64,000 nt of DNA, taken from positions 118,956 to 182,955 of the forward strand of contig NZ_PGFZ01000006.1 of assembly GCF_002923755.1 (NCBI RefSeq), in the 5' to 3' direction. The notes beneath the pieces are model-generated. The model made no database searches. It worked only from the letters and a program-made list of their open reading frames with translations, and was not told the origin of the DNA. Position numbers and translations under genes: made by a program. Below, piece after piece: positions 1 to 8,900 of this stretch. The DNA is from Methylovulum psychrotolerans. GTDB lineage: Bacteria > Pseudomonadota > Gammaproteobacteria > Methylococcales > Methylomonadaceae. The first letter of the stretch is position 1. Each line of letters starts with the position of its first letter.

Positions 1-870
1 AAATTGGAGGGGTTGGTGGCGGCCCAGGCAACAATTCAGAAACACCCCTACGGTATGGGCAAGCAGCTTGCGGATGACACGGTTTGCCAAGTGCCAAAGG
101 TTACGCGCCCTGATCCGTTCGATGTGGAACCTTTCGGTCAGTTGCCCGATAACGGTTTCAACCAACCTTCGGGTGGCCGTCAGTTGCCTGACGAAGGCCT
201 TCGGGCGCGGGCCGTCCATGTTTTTCCGTAAGGGTGTCTGCAAGCTGATGCCCCGTTTTGCCAATTCTGAGTTGAGCCAAGGCCTGATATAGCCTTTGTC
301 GCCAATCAGCCACCCGCCAAGCCCTTCGGCAAGTTCGGGGACGACATCGCGTTCGTCAATGGGGGCGTTGGCGAAGGCAAAACCGCAGATGATGCCGTTG
401 CTGTCGGTCAAAAGGTGGCCTTCAAAACCGTAATACTTTTCATCCTTGGCGGCGCAGTAACCGTAACCCGCCTCCGTGCGGAAACAGCGGCTCCGGGCGG
501 CGCGGGTGATCTTGCAAACGGGCATCGGGAAACCGTCAACCAAATGGACGGTGTTCGTGTCCGCCCCAAGTTGTCTGGCCAGTTGCCCAAGTATACGCCC
601 CTTCACCACCCAAAGGTTCGCGGCTTGCTTGACAAAACTGCTGCGTGACCCTAAGTTAGGAAACAGGCCATGCCAATGGTTGCGGAAGTATTCCCAAATC
701 CCTTTGTCTTGGTCTTTGCCCATAAATTCGCCGACAATCTCCATCGTAATGGCTTCGCAGTCACTCAGTTTGGTCGGGAAGCCCCGCTTCCTCAGCGGGT
801 GGGGGGCCACTTTTTCATAGCAATCGCATACGCAACAATACACATAAATGATGAAATCTTCGACGGGCAT
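1..870 (-). CDS. IS982-family DDE transposase, 3' end beyond the window
   Basis: Read on the minus strand, an open frame begins at ATG 870 (MPVEDFIIYVYCC) and stays open for 290 codons to the left edge, so the stop and one end of the element lie outside. Features typical of IS982 transposases are visible: a first Asp in HLVDGFPMP, a second in LIGDKGY, and a Glu in the C-terminal stretch VETVIGQLTERFHIER followed by IRARNLWHL. All three expected acidic residues are present and no frameshift is seen, so it may be active. I could not assign terminal inverted repeats because only one end is inside the window. The right end should lie roughly between 870 and 920. It abuts AT-rich debris, consistent with an insertion hotspot at the end of the hydrogenase locus. 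Confidence 0.85.
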   Translation of the reverse strand, partial: MPVEDFIIYVYCCVCDCYEKVAPHPLRKRGFPTKLSDCEAITMEIVGEFMGKDQDKGIWEYFRNHWHGLFPNLGSRSSFVKQAANLWVVKGRILGQLARQLGADTNTVHLVDGFPMPVCKITRAARSRCFRTEAGYGYCAAKDEKYYGFEGHLLTDSNGIICGFAFANAPIDERDVVPELAEGLGGWLIGDKGYIRPWLNSELAKRGISLQTPLRKNMDGPRPKAFVRQLTATRRLVETVIGQLTERFHIERIRARNLWHLANRVIRKLLAHTVGVFLNCCLGRHQPLQF

Positions 871-919
871 GACGGCTTCTCCGGTAAGGTAGTTCGATTA
901 ACCTGAACCTAAGACAAGA

Positions 920-1141
920 ATGTCACCCTTAAAATTTCACGCCCTAAAAAGTCGAACATCGCGTAAGATATACGTTTTTATGGTTTTTAGTGCCATAGGA
1001 ATATTTTCAATTGGAATTGCTTATATTTATTGTGATAAGTTATCAAGATCTCAACTTATTTTCCTCTTATATGGAGGAATCATTGCGATGCTGGCGATTA
1101 TAACGATATATATTTTGTGTTTATTTGGATTCACCCGATGA
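920..1141 (+). CDS. small two-helix membrane protein, unknown
   Basis: A 73-residue ORF with a basic N-terminus (about residues 1-16) and two hydrophobic segments (about 18-36 and 45-69), so a small inner-membrane protein is predicted. It is distinctly more AT-rich than the surrounding genes and lies immediately beside the transposase gene, which suggests acquired or residual DNA. No family is recognised. Its TGA overlaps the ATG of the next small ORF. Expression is uncertain. Confidence 0.4.
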   Translation: MSPLKFHALKSRTSRKIYVFMVFSAIGIFSIGIAYIYCDKLSRSQLIFLLYGGIIAMLAIITIYILCLFGFTR

Positions 1142-1266
1142 TAAAACCTGCCGAATCCTTTAAAAACTGGGTGGGTGGCTTCACCGACTTCAACGTCACC
1201 ATAGGCTTTGCCGCCAACGGCAGCATTCCCGTCACCGCCGTCACCAGCGCGGGTAAAATCAGTTGA
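1138..1266 (+). CDS. 42-residue ORF, probable gene fragment
   Basis: Starts at ATG 1138, overlapping the previous stop (ATGA), and encodes a 42-residue peptide containing NWVGGFTDFNVTIG. The base composition returns to the GC-rich local norm here, so it looks like the broken end of a larger gene joined to the AT-rich ORF before it. No family is recognised and it may not be translated as such. Confidence 0.25.
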   Translation: MIKPAESFKNWVGGFTDFNVTIGFAANGSIPVTAVTSAGKIS

Positions 1267-1391
1267 GTGATAATTGATGTTTCCATTCGCGGATTTTATC
1301 AAAAGACCTTGAAACCCATAGAGAGCTTTGAATTTTTTAGGTGGGGTATCACTAAAGTTACACAGTAACCTTCTTATTTGCCAACCAATGG

Positions 1392-3719
1392 CTAGGTTTC
1401 GGGACTAATGCCCTGTGCCGCCGCAACAACTGCTTGCCCTAAGGCTAAGCCGCCATCGTTTAGGGGATAGGCTTGTGGTGACAGCACGGTTTTGCCGTGC
1501 TTGTGTAATTGCCCGGTCACCGCCTCCAAAAGCAGGCGGTTTTGAAACACCCCGCCGCTCAGCACGATGCGGTCAACACCTGTTTGGGTACTGAGTTGGC
1601 ACAGTACCCTGACGGTCACGTCAGCTAAGCTATGATGGATACGCGCGGCAATCCGGGCTTTATCGGCCCCGCGCTTTAAGTCATCTAACACCGCTTGGCA
1701 TAAGCCTTGGCAACTTAACACCGCCATGCCGTTATCCTCGGCTATCACCCAAGCCGCCGGGTAAGCCTGTTCGTCAGCAAACGGCGGGGTTGCCAACTTT
1801 TCCAAGGCTATCGCGGCTTGGCCTTCGTAGCTGATCTGCCCGCTATGCAGGCCCAGCAGGGCGGCGTAAGCATCAAACCAACGGCCACAAGAACTGCTTA
1901 GTGGGGAATTGAGCTGTTTGCTGACCATGGTCGCCAAGGTCTCCAAGGGTTTGCTGGCTAATAAGCGGATAATCTCCAACTCACCATAGGTTTGTTGCAA
2001 GTACGGCCAAGTAAAATAATGCAGCAAGTGCGCGTAGGCGTTGCGCCAAGGTTCGCGCATGGCTTGGGAGCCACCCGGCAAGGCCATTGGCTGCAAATGG
2101 CCGAGGCGGGTGTATTGGCGGTAATCGCCTAACAGAAACTCGCCGCCCCATAAGCCGCCGTCGTCGCCCAACCCTAAACCGTCAAATAAAGCCGCCAACA
2201 CGGGCGGGGCATCTAAGGCCACCCCCTGTTCGGCCAAACACGCTGCCAGATGGGCGTGATGGTGCTGCACGGGTATGACGGTTGCGCCGTAAGTGTCGGT
2301 CAGTGCATAACCGTATTGCGTCGATAAATAGCCGGGGTGGCGGTCAACGGCAATAACGCGAGGCTTAAAGCCATACAGCTTGCCGTAGTCCTCCAGCAGG
2401 TGGCGGTACTCTTGCTGGACGGCGGCGTTTTCCAGATCGCCGATGTGCTGGCTGACAATGGCCGTGCCATTGCTCAATAAACAAAAACTGTTTTTCAGCT
2501 CCGCACCCATTGCCAGAATGGCATTTGCGTCGCCAAAACCGGGCGGTAAGGCCAACACCTCCGGGCTGTAGCCCCGCGCCCGGCGTAACACGCGGGCTTT
2601 GCCCGCCATTACCCGCAGCACCGAATCGTCCAGACGGTTGACAATGGCACGGTCATGCAACAGCAGATAGTCGGCGATAGCCGTCAAGTTTACGCGGGCT
2701 TGCGTGTTGTCTGTGCAGGTCGGTTCGTCACTGAGATTACCCGAAGTCAACACGATAGGGGCGGCCAAATCCTGCATTAACAGCGTGTGCAGCGGCGTGT
2801 AAGGCAACATAAAGCCGAGTTTGTCATCATCTGGGGCAACGCTTGGCGCAAGCGTTGCGCCGTGTGCGTTCAACAAGATAATCGGCGCGGCTTTATCGTG
2901 CAGTAAGCAGGCTTCTTGCGCATTGACCTGCGCATACCGCGACACCATCCCGATATGCTTAGCCATTAAGGCGAACGGTTTGGCATCGCGCCGCTTTGCT
3001 GCCCGCAAGCGGCTGACGGCGGCGGCATCGGCGGCATTGCAGGCCAAATGGAAACCACCCACCCCTTTAATGGCAAGGATATGGCCTTGCCGGATCAGTT
3101 CGGCGGCTAAGCTTAGCGGGTCAGTACCCGCTAAGCGCTGACCGTGCTTATCCTCCAACCATAGCGCAGGGCCGCAGTCCGGGCAACAATTGGCTTGGGC
3201 ATGAAAGCGGCGGTCGTTGGGGTCTTGGTATTCCTGTTGGCAGTGCCAACACATAACAAAGTCAGCCATACTGGTGTGGCAGCGGTCGTAAGGCATCGCC
3301 CTGATGATGGACAACCGCGGCCCGCAGTGGGTGCAATGGGTGAACGGATAACGGTAGCGGCGGTTGTCAGGGTCGGCAATCTCGGCCAAACAATCGCTAC
3401 AAGTGGCGGCATCAGCGGCGATAGGGGTTTGCGCCCCGCCGTCTTGGCTGGCGGCAATGCGGAAGCTATCAGGAGCGGGCAAGCCAGCCAAGGTTTGCAC
3501 GTCCAGACTGTCCAGCCGTGCCAAGGGCGGGATATGCAGCGGTATTTGCCGGATGAAGGCGGCCAAGTTTTCGGCGCTGCCGAAGGCATGGACCATCACC
3601 CCTTGCCCATCGTTCCACACTTCGCCGCCTAATCGGTGTTGCCTAGCCAGCCGCCAGATCATCGGCCTAAAGCCGACCCCTTGAACCAGCCCGCGTATCC
3701 GTATGGCCTTACCCGGCAT
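1392..3719 (-). CDS. hypF: HypF carbamoyltransferase, [NiFe]-hydrogenase maturation
   Basis: HypF uses carbamoyl phosphate and ATP to make the thiocarboxamide on HypE that becomes the cyanide ligands of the NiFe active site. The 775-residue protein shows the full domain order: acylphosphatase-like N-terminus (RIRGLVQGVGFRP), two zinc fingers (CSDC...CTHC near 107-132 and CWHC...CPDC near 157-182), a YrdC-like nucleotide-binding domain, and a Kae1-like C-terminal domain with the HHHAH metal-binding motif. ATG 3719 was chosen because it overlaps the hypE stop (TAATG) and places the acylphosphatase motif at the N-terminus. An upstream in-frame start at 3755 would lie inside hypE. It is the last gene of the leftward hup/hyp locus. 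Confidence 0.96.
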   Translation of the reverse strand: MPGKAIRIRGLVQGVGFRPMIWRLARQHRLGGEVWNDGQGVMVHAFGSAENLAAFIRQIPLHIPPLARLDSLDVQTLAGLPAPDSFRIAASQDGGAQTPIAADAATCSDCLAEIADPDNRRYRYPFTHCTHCGPRLSIIRAMPYDRCHTSMADFVMCWHCQQEYQDPNDRRFHAQANCCPDCGPALWLEDKHGQRLAGTDPLSLAAELIRQGHILAIKGVGGFHLACNAADAAAVSRLRAAKRRDAKPFALMAKHIGMVSRYAQVNAQEACLLHDKAAPIILLNAHGATLAPSVAPDDDKLGFMLPYTPLHTLLMQDLAAPIVLTSGNLSDEPTCTDNTQARVNLTAIADYLLLHDRAIVNRLDDSVLRVMAGKARVLRRARGYSPEVLALPPGFGDANAILAMGAELKNSFCLLSNGTAIVSQHIGDLENAAVQQEYRHLLEDYGKLYGFKPRVIAVDRHPGYLSTQYGYALTDTYGATVIPVQHHHAHLAACLAEQGVALDAPPVLAALFDGLGLGDDGGLWGGEFLLGDYRQYTRLGHLQPMALPGGSQAMREPWRNAYAHLLHYFTWPYLQQTYGELEIIRLLASKPLETLATMVSKQLNSPLSSSCGRWFDAYAALLGLHSGQISYEGQAAIALEKLATPPFADEQAYPAAWVIAEDNGMAVLSCQGLCQAVLDDLKRGADKARIAARIHHSLADVTVRVLCQLSTQTGVDRIVLSGGVFQNRLLLEAVTGQLHKHGKTVLSPQAYPLNDGGLALGQAVVAAAQGISPET

Positions 3720-4762
3720 TAACAAATACGCGGCAATTGCTCGCCCACCGGCCAATCGACAATGCGCTTGCCGCCAAAAGCGGTGCGCATCTGCACAAAA
3801 CCGTGGGCATCGGCGACCACTTCGCCAATAATGGCGGCATCACGCCCCAAGGGATGTTCCCGCATGACCGCCAATAAACGTTCGGCAGCGGCGGCGGGGC
3901 AAATACAGACCAACTTGCCTTCATTGGCAACATACAGCGGGTCTAGGCCGAGGATTTCACAAGCGGCTTGCACGTCGGGCCTGATCGGTATCTGGGTTTC
4001 GTCGATGAGCATACCGACCCCCGACTGCTGCGCCAATTCGTTTAATGCCGTCGCCAAACCGCCCCGGGTCGGGTCACGCAAACAGAAAATATCGGCAGGC
4101 GCGGCGGCGACCATTGCCGCCACCAAACCATTGAGCGCGGCGGAATCGGAAAGGATGCGGGTGGCAAATTGCAGGTTTTCCCGCCCGGCCATAATGGCGA
4201 CACCGTGGTCGCCTATAGTCCCGCTCAGCAACACCGCACAACCCGGTTGGGCGCGGTGGCCGGCAATATTGACACCCTCCGGGACGATGCCGACCCCAGT
4301 GGTGGTGATGAACACGCCGTCACCCTTGCCGCGTTCGACGACTTTGGTGTCGCCCGTGACAATAGGCGTACCTGCGCTTTGGGCGGCAGCGGCCATACTG
4401 ATGACGATGCGCTCCAAATCCGCCAGCGGCAAACCTTCTTCGAGGATAAAGCCCGCCGCCAAATACAGCGGCTGCGCACCCGACATCGCCACATCATTGA
4501 CCGTACCATGCACCGCCAGCGAACCGATGTCGCCGCCCGGAAAAAACAACGGCGAAATCACATGGCCGTCGGTGCTGATCGCCAGCCGCCCGGCGGGTAG
4601 GCTGAGTAAGGCTTGGTCGTTGCGTTGGCGCAGCCAGTCGTTATCAAAATGTTTGATGAACAATTCGTCAATCAGTTGGGCCATTGCCCGCCCGCCACCG
4701 CCGTGGCTTAAATCGACTTTGCCCGTGCTTAGGTTGAGGCGTGAGGTGTAGGTTTTTTTCAT
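3719..4762 (-). CDS. hypE: HypE, thiocarboxamide dehydratase for cyanide ligand synthesis
   Basis: HypE accepts the carbamoyl group from HypF on its C-terminal cysteine, dehydrates it with ATP to a thiocyanate, and passes cyanide to iron on the HypCD complex. The sequence has the glycine-rich ATP-binding start (LSHGGGGRAM), the PurM/AIR-synthase-like core (FFPGGDIGSLAVHGTVND, VTGDTKVV) and the diagnostic C-terminal PRIC ending with the modified cysteine. ATG 4762 gives 347 residues, and a TTG six bases upstream is also in frame. It overlaps hypF (TAATG). In most genomes hypE directly follows hypD. Here an SPFH gene lies between them. Confidence 0.95.
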   Translation of the reverse strand: MKKTYTSRLNLSTGKVDLSHGGGGRAMAQLIDELFIKHFDNDWLRQRNDQALLSLPAGRLAISTDGHVISPLFFPGGDIGSLAVHGTVNDVAMSGAQPLYLAAGFILEEGLPLADLERIVISMAAAAQSAGTPIVTGDTKVVERGKGDGVFITTTGVGIVPEGVNIAGHRAQPGCAVLLSGTIGDHGVAIMAGRENLQFATRILSDSAALNGLVAAMVAAAPADIFCLRDPTRGGLATALNELAQQSGVGMLIDETQIPIRPDVQAACEILGLDPLYVANEGKLVCICPAAAAERLLAVMREHPLGRDAAIIGEVVADAHGFVQMRTAFGGKRIVDWPVGEQLPRIC

Positions 4763-4783
4763 TATCAAGGAATTTTTGTCATC

Positions 4784-5752
4784 TTACTTAACCCCAGACG
4801 GCAGCGTCATGGGGACAATAATGGCATTCTGCCCCGCACCGCCACCCGCACTGACCACTTGCGGGGCTTGCCCGTCCCATTGCAATTGGGCTTGGGCTTG
4901 CAAATAACGGATATATAATTCGGGGTTATTGTTAAACGCGGCAATTTCCAGTTTCAGGCGTGCGGCCTGCCCTTCGCCATCCAACTGTTGTTTGGTCTTA
5001 TTGGCTTCCGCTTCAATTACCACCGATCTGGCGGCCCCGGTTGCAGCTTCAATAGCGGAATCTGCCGCGCCTTTGGCAGCGATCACTTTTTGTTGCGCTT
5101 TCGCGGTTTCCACCACTTGCTTGTTTTGTTCCGCCACCGCATCGTTTTTCGCCTTCACGGCATTTTCGTTGGATTGCACAAACGTCGGCGAATAGACAAT
5201 CTGGGCAATTTGCAGGCTATGCGGCTGGAGGCCAAACAGTTCGACGACGGCACTAAAGACAATCGTGGTGACTTCTTCCTGTATGGCTTCGCGGTTTTGG
5301 GAAATGGTTGTGGTGTTCTTTTTGTTAAATACCCGTCCGGCACGGTCTTTGACAATGGGGATAATGCTGTCGGCAATATCGACATCCCCCGTTTTGCCGA
5401 CCTCGTAAAGCAAGTGGTTGACCTTGTCTTTAGGGATGGTGAAATTGAAATTCATATCTAAGGTGATCTTTTGATTGTCAATCGTGTTGACATCAAAAGG
5501 CGGGATATGCAGCGTGGTCAGGCTCACCTGCACTTTATCGACCGTATCAATAAACGGGATTTTAAAATGCGGCCCCGGCTTAATCGGCTGTTCATAAACG
5601 ACATTGCCTAAGCGGCGGACATTGGCCATTTCTGAGGGGTCAACCGTATACACGGTGTTATAGACCAGCAAAAGGGCCGCCAAACCGTAACCTAGCCATG
5701 ATTTGAATTGACTGGTTGAAGTCTCGGCAATATTCGACATGAGCATTTTCAT
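4784..5752 (-). CDS. SPFH/band-7 (prohibitin-like) membrane protein
   Basis: A 322-residue SPFH-domain protein: a short cytoplasmic N-terminus, one hydrophobic segment (about 20-37), an SPFH domain (VDPSEMANVRRLGNVVYEQ, GPHFKIPFIDTVDKVQ), then a long Ala/Lys/Glu-rich helical stretch (about 205-270) expected to form a coiled coil for ring oligomers, and a Gly/Ala-rich tail. Members organise membrane microdomains or chaperone membrane proteases (HflK/C, prohibitin, YdbN-like). It sits between hypD and hypE with the same orientation and only 21 bases before hypE, so it is probably co-transcribed. It is not a known hydrogenase maturation factor. Its link to the hydrogenase is inference from position only. 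Start ATG 5752 follows AGGAC. Confidence 0.85.
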   Translation of the reverse strand: MKMLMSNIAETSTSQFKSWLGYGLAALLLVYNTVYTVDPSEMANVRRLGNVVYEQPIKPGPHFKIPFIDTVDKVQVSLTTLHIPPFDVNTIDNQKITLDMNFNFTIPKDKVNHLLYEVGKTGDVDIADSIIPIVKDRAGRVFNKKNTTTISQNREAIQEEVTTIVFSAVVELFGLQPHSLQIAQIVYSPTFVQSNENAVKAKNDAVAEQNKQVVETAKAQQKVIAAKGAADSAIEAATGAARSVVIEAEANKTKQQLDGEGQAARLKLEIAAFNNNPELYIRYLQAQAQLQWDGQAPQVVSAGGGAGQNAIIVPMTLPSGVK

Positions 5753-5823
5753 AGTCCTACTTCTTAATGGTTCTTATAAGACACCTTTGGAGACAATTCC
5801 TACTTTATTGGCACTGAGCGGCA

Positions 5824-6954
5824 TCAAAGACTGTTACGCCGATACGACCAATACGCCGCACAAGCCCCCTCAGACGATACCATACACGATCCCATAGGGT
5901 TTTCCGGGGTACATACCGTGCCTAACAATTTGCAATCTTGCGGTTTTTTTACGCCGCGCAAGATGGCGGGGCATTCGCAGCCTTTGGTGTCGGCGGCTTG
6001 GATGGCGGGTAGGTTAAAGTGTCGTTCGGCATCAAAGTCGGCATAGTCGGCTTTCAGCGTTAAGGCGCTGTCGGCAATCAGCCCTAAGCCGCGCCATTCA
6101 AAGTACGGGCGCACTTCAAACACCTCCCGCATCAATGCCTGGGCTTTCAGGTTGCCTTGCGGGGTAACGGCGCGGCGGTATTCGTTTTCGACCTCGTGGC
6201 GGCCTTCATTGAGTTGGCGTATCAGCATCAAGGCCGACTGCATCACGTCCAAAGGCTCAAAGCCTGCAATCACAATCGGCTTGGCGTATTGTTCGGCAAA
6301 GCGTTCGTAAGGTTGGCTACCAATGACGGTACTGACGTGGGAAGGCCCTAAAAACGCATCGATTAACAGCGGAGGGGCGTGTGCCGAAGCGGCTGGGCGG
6401 GGTACGTCTAAGATGGCCTGCATGGCCGCCGGGGTCAGGACATGGTTGCAGAACACCGAAAAATTGTCCAGCCGTTCGGCTTGTGCCTGCCGTATGATGA
6501 CGGCGGTCGGCGGGGTCGTGGTTTCAAAGCCGATGGCGAAAAACACCACTTGCCGGGCCGGATTATCGCGGGCGATTTTTAAGGCATCTTGGGTCGAATA
6601 CACCATGCGTATATCGCCGCCGTTGGCTTTGGCTTTCAGCAAACTGTGGCGGCCTGTCGCGGGTACGCGCATTAAATCGGCATAAGTGCACAGGATCACG
6701 CCATGCTGTTCGGCCAGTTGGATGGCGTTGTCGATACGGCCTGTCGGCAATACGCAGACCGGACAGCCGGGGCCATGGATAAACTCGACATTGTCCGGCA
6801 TTAAATCTTGGATGCCGTAACGGAAAATGGCATGGGTATGCCCGCCACAAAACTCCATCAGCCGATACTGCCGCTCAGGGTTGACGGTTTGGGCAATCGC
6901 GTTGGCAAGCTGTAAGGCGAGCGTATGTTCGCGGAATTCGCTAATGTATTTCAT
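5824..6954 (-). CDS. hypD: HypD iron-sulfur scaffold for Fe(CN)2CO assembly
   Basis: HypD with HypC forms the scaffold on which the Fe(CN)2CO group of the hydrogenase is built. The 376-residue protein contains all conserved cysteine motifs: FCGGHTHAIFRYG, GPGCPVCVLP, and the C-terminal [4Fe-4S] cysteines (GCECPAIL, DCKLLGTVC, GSCMVSSEGAC). Length is normal for the family. Its start overlaps the hypC stop by four bases (ATGA), indicating translational coupling. Confidence 0.96.
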   Translation of the reverse strand: MKYISEFREHTLALQLANAIAQTVNPERQYRLMEFCGGHTHAIFRYGIQDLMPDNVEFIHGPGCPVCVLPTGRIDNAIQLAEQHGVILCTYADLMRVPATGRHSLLKAKANGGDIRMVYSTQDALKIARDNPARQVVFFAIGFETTTPPTAVIIRQAQAERLDNFSVFCNHVLTPAAMQAILDVPRPAASAHAPPLLIDAFLGPSHVSTVIGSQPYERFAEQYAKPIVIAGFEPLDVMQSALMLIRQLNEGRHEVENEYRRAVTPQGNLKAQALMREVFEVRPYFEWRGLGLIADSALTLKADYADFDAERHFNLPAIQAADTKGCECPAILRGVKKPQDCKLLGTVCTPENPMGSCMVSSEGACAAYWSYRRNSL

Positions 6955-7181
6955 GGCGCGGACAGTAAACCGGCTTCGGCAAATAAGGCCAAGGTTTTTA
7001 AAGCCTCCTCCTCATCGATTTTATTCAGCGCGTAACCGACATGCACCAACACATAATCACCGAGCGCGACATCATCGACTAAAGCCAACGACACCTCAAC
7101 GCTGACCTGATTAATCGACGCGGTGGCCATATCCGTAGCGGTGTCGATGGCAATGATTTGCGCGGGTAGGGCTAGGCACAT
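6951..7181 (-). CDS. hypC: HypC hydrogenase maturation chaperone
   Basis: A 76-residue HypC/HupF-family protein beginning MCLALPAQII, where the N-terminal Cys2 is essential for carrying the iron ligand complex and for contacting the large-subunit precursor. The beta-barrel consensus VALGDYVLVHVGYALNKID is present. It couples directly to hypD. A second member of the family, hupF, occurs at 12121-12429, so this locus carries both the general (HypC) and the large-subunit-specific (HupF) chaperone, as in rhizobial and Rhodobacter-type hup clusters. Confidence 0.95.
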   Translation of the reverse strand: MCLALPAQIIAIDTATDMATASINQVSVEVSLALVDDVALGDYVLVHVGYALNKIDEEEALKTLALFAEAGLLSAP

Positions 7182-7224
7182 AAGTTTAGGTTTTTTGTTG
7201 GGTTATAAGGCGTGTTTAAAACTA

Positions 7225-7515
7225 TTATAATCTGCCCTGCCAATACATCGGTTTTTGGTGTAAATGGCTTACGGCGATAATCAATATTTCATCGTCGCGT
7301 ATTTGATAAACCACGCAATAGGGAAACCGATGGGTAAGACAACGCCGGGTACGTTGGCCCAATGGTTGCCACGCTTCAGGGAAGTTGGCTATACGGCTGA
7401 CAGTCGCCTTTATTTCTATGAGAAACGCTTGGCCTAATCCTGTTTTTTTCAGATTATAATAATTTATGGCCGCTTCCAACTCCGCCTCGGCAACTTCAAG
7501 GAAACGGACTATCAA
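7225..7515 (-). CDS. ParE/RelE-family toxin
   Basis: A 96-residue type II toxin of the ParE/RelE superfamily: EAEAELEAAINYY-like N-terminal helix pair (residues 7-20), IEIKATVSRIANFPEAWQP in the middle, and the terminal strand signature RFPYCVVYQIRDDEILIIAV. The gene starts with TTG at 7515, overlapping the antitoxin TGA (TTGA), which fits translational coupling that keeps toxin below antitoxin. It lies between hypB and hypC, on the same strand as the hyp genes. Whether the target is gyrase (ParE) or ribosome-bound mRNA (RelE) cannot be told from the sequence. Confidence 0.88.
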   Translation of the reverse strand: MIVRFLEVAEAELEAAINYYNLKKTGLGQAFLIEIKATVSRIANFPEAWQPLGQRTRRCLTHRFPYCVVYQIRDDEILIIAVSHLHQKPMYWQGRL

Positions 7516-7727
7516 TTCGCTTCCAAGCGGTTAAAAACTTGTTCGGCTGGGCTTGAGCGCAGTTCGCCGCGCTCATACCCGTCAATTCGGCGTTCGGCTT
7601 CAAGCGCCAATAAATTATCAATTTCCCGAATGGGCGGATCCATGCTCGCCAACAACTGTTCAGCCAATGCCGCCCTGTCTGCTAACGGTAAGTTTAACGC
7701 CTCGTTAAATAATTGTTTCCTGTTCAT
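7512..7727 (-). CDS. addiction-module antitoxin (PF09720-type)
   Basis: A 71-residue protein (MNRKQLFNEALNLPLADRAA) with the short helical pattern of the putative addiction-module component family: LPLADRAALAEQLLASMD followed by an acidic, glutamate-rich C-terminus that would wrap the toxin. ATG 7727 was chosen over a longer frame beginning at 7781 because it has a strong Shine-Dalgarno (AGAGGT, seven bases before) and the longer frame would overlap hypB. It precedes and overlaps the toxin gene, the normal antitoxin-first order. Confidence 0.85.
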   Translation of the reverse strand: MNRKQLFNEALNLPLADRAALAEQLLASMDPPIREIDNLLALEAERRIDGYERGELRSSPAEQVFNRLEAN

Positions 7728-7767
7728 TTTAATAACCTCTACATGGGTAACGGCAAAACCTCTGCCA

Positions 7768-8553
7768 TCAAGCATAAGCAATCCGCTGCAAGGCCAGTTC
7801 AGCCTTTAGCCATTGCAGCCAACCGTCCATCCCTTCGCCCGTTTTTGCCGACAAGGACAAGACCTTAATCTTAGGGTTAACCTGCTTGGCGAACTGTATG
7901 CACTCTTCGCTGTTAAAGTCCAAATACGGCAATAAGTCGGTTTTGTTCAGGATCATCAAATCGGCGGCATGGAACATGTCAGGGTATTTGATGGGCTTGT
8001 CCTCGCCTTCGGTGACGGACAAAATCACCACTTTATGGGCTTCGCCCAAGTCGAAGGCCGAAGGGCAGACCAAATTGCCGACATTTTCGATAAATAACAG
8101 GCTGTGTTTGGGCGCTTGCAAGGTTTCTACGGCATGGCCGACCCGATGGGCATCCAGATGGCAACCTTTGCCGGTATTGATTTGCACCGCCGAAACTCCC
8201 GTGGCGCGGATGCGTTCGGCATCGCGGGCGGTTTGCTGGTCACCCTCGATGACCGTGATGGCGACCTCATTTTGCAAACGGGCGATGGTTTCGGTCAACA
8301 AAGAGGTTTTGCCGGAACCTGGGCTGGATACCAAATTCAGCACCAACATGCCGCGTTCGCTGAAATAGCGGCGGTTTTCGCTGGCATAACGGTTATTTTT
8401 CGCCAAAATATCCTGTTCGATTTGCACCATCCGCAATGGGCTTAAGCCGGGGGCATGGGCGTGTGAGTGTCCCGCACCGTGGTCGTGAGCATGATCATGG
8501 GGATGGTCGTGATCGTGCGAGTGACCCTCGCCGCAGCCGCAGACAGCACACAT
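7768..8553 (-). CDS. hypB: HypB GTPase, nickel delivery to hydrogenase
   Basis: HypB is the GTPase that, with HypA, inserts nickel into the large subunit. This 261-residue protein has the N-terminal high-affinity nickel motif ([10 protein letters not shown]), a strongly His/Asp-rich stretch (about residues 11-33) that can store nickel, and the G-domain: P-loop [11 protein letters not shown], metal-site ENVGNLVCP, and NKTDLLPY for guanine. Its start overlaps the hypA stop (TAATG). The His-rich stretch makes it a storage-capable HypB. Confidence 0.97.
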   Translation of the reverse strand: MCAVCGCGEGHSHDHDHPHDHAHDHGAGHSHAHAPGLSPLRMVQIEQDILAKNNRYASENRRYFSERGMLVLNLVSSPGSGKTSLLTETIARLQNEVAITVIEGDQQTARDAERIRATGVSAVQINTGKGCHLDAHRVGHAVETLQAPKHSLLFIENVGNLVCPSAFDLGEAHKVVILSVTEGEDKPIKYPDMFHAADLMILNKTDLLPYLDFNSEECIQFAKQVNPKIKVLSLSAKTGEGMDGWLQWLKAELALQRIAYA

Positions 8554-8894
8554 TATTCTACCTCCAATTCTTTGATACGCATTTGATCTCCGTTAGTGAT
8601 CTGTAATTGATAACTGCCGCAGTGCGGGCATACATCATATAATTGTTGCACGGTAACATGGCTGGCGCACGGCAAACACCACGCTTGGCCGGGTACGGCA
8701 ACCATTTCAAGGTGGGCTTGGTCGGCTAAAGAGCCTTGCATAACGACATCGAAACAGAACCGCAACGCCTCGGCATCAACCCCGGCCAACGCGCCGATTT
8801 CTAACCAAACGGTTTTGACTTTGTGGTAGTGCTGAGCTTCCGCCTGTTGCTCCAATACCTGCAAAATGCTTTCGCACAGCGACATTTCATGCAT
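8553..8894 (-). CDS. hypA: HypA nickel metallochaperone
   Basis: HypA delivers nickel to the hydrogenase large subunit together with HypB. The 113-residue protein begins MHEMSLCES with the nickel-binding MHE motif, and carries the zinc-site pair CLPC...CPHC (about residues 73-97). Length is typical. It lies six bases after hupK and overlaps hypB. Confidence 0.96.
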   Translation of the reverse strand: MHEMSLCESILQVLEQQAEAQHYHKVKTVWLEIGALAGVDAEALRFCFDVVMQGSLADQAHLEMVAVPGQAWCLPCASHVTVQQLYDVCPHCGSYQLQITNGDQMRIKELEVE

Positions 8895-8900
8895 GTTTTT

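Noticed and set aside
3720-3755. Longer hypF start at 3755
   Set aside because: It would overlap hypE and add 12 residues before the acylphosphatase motif. ATG 3719 with the TAATG overlap is better.
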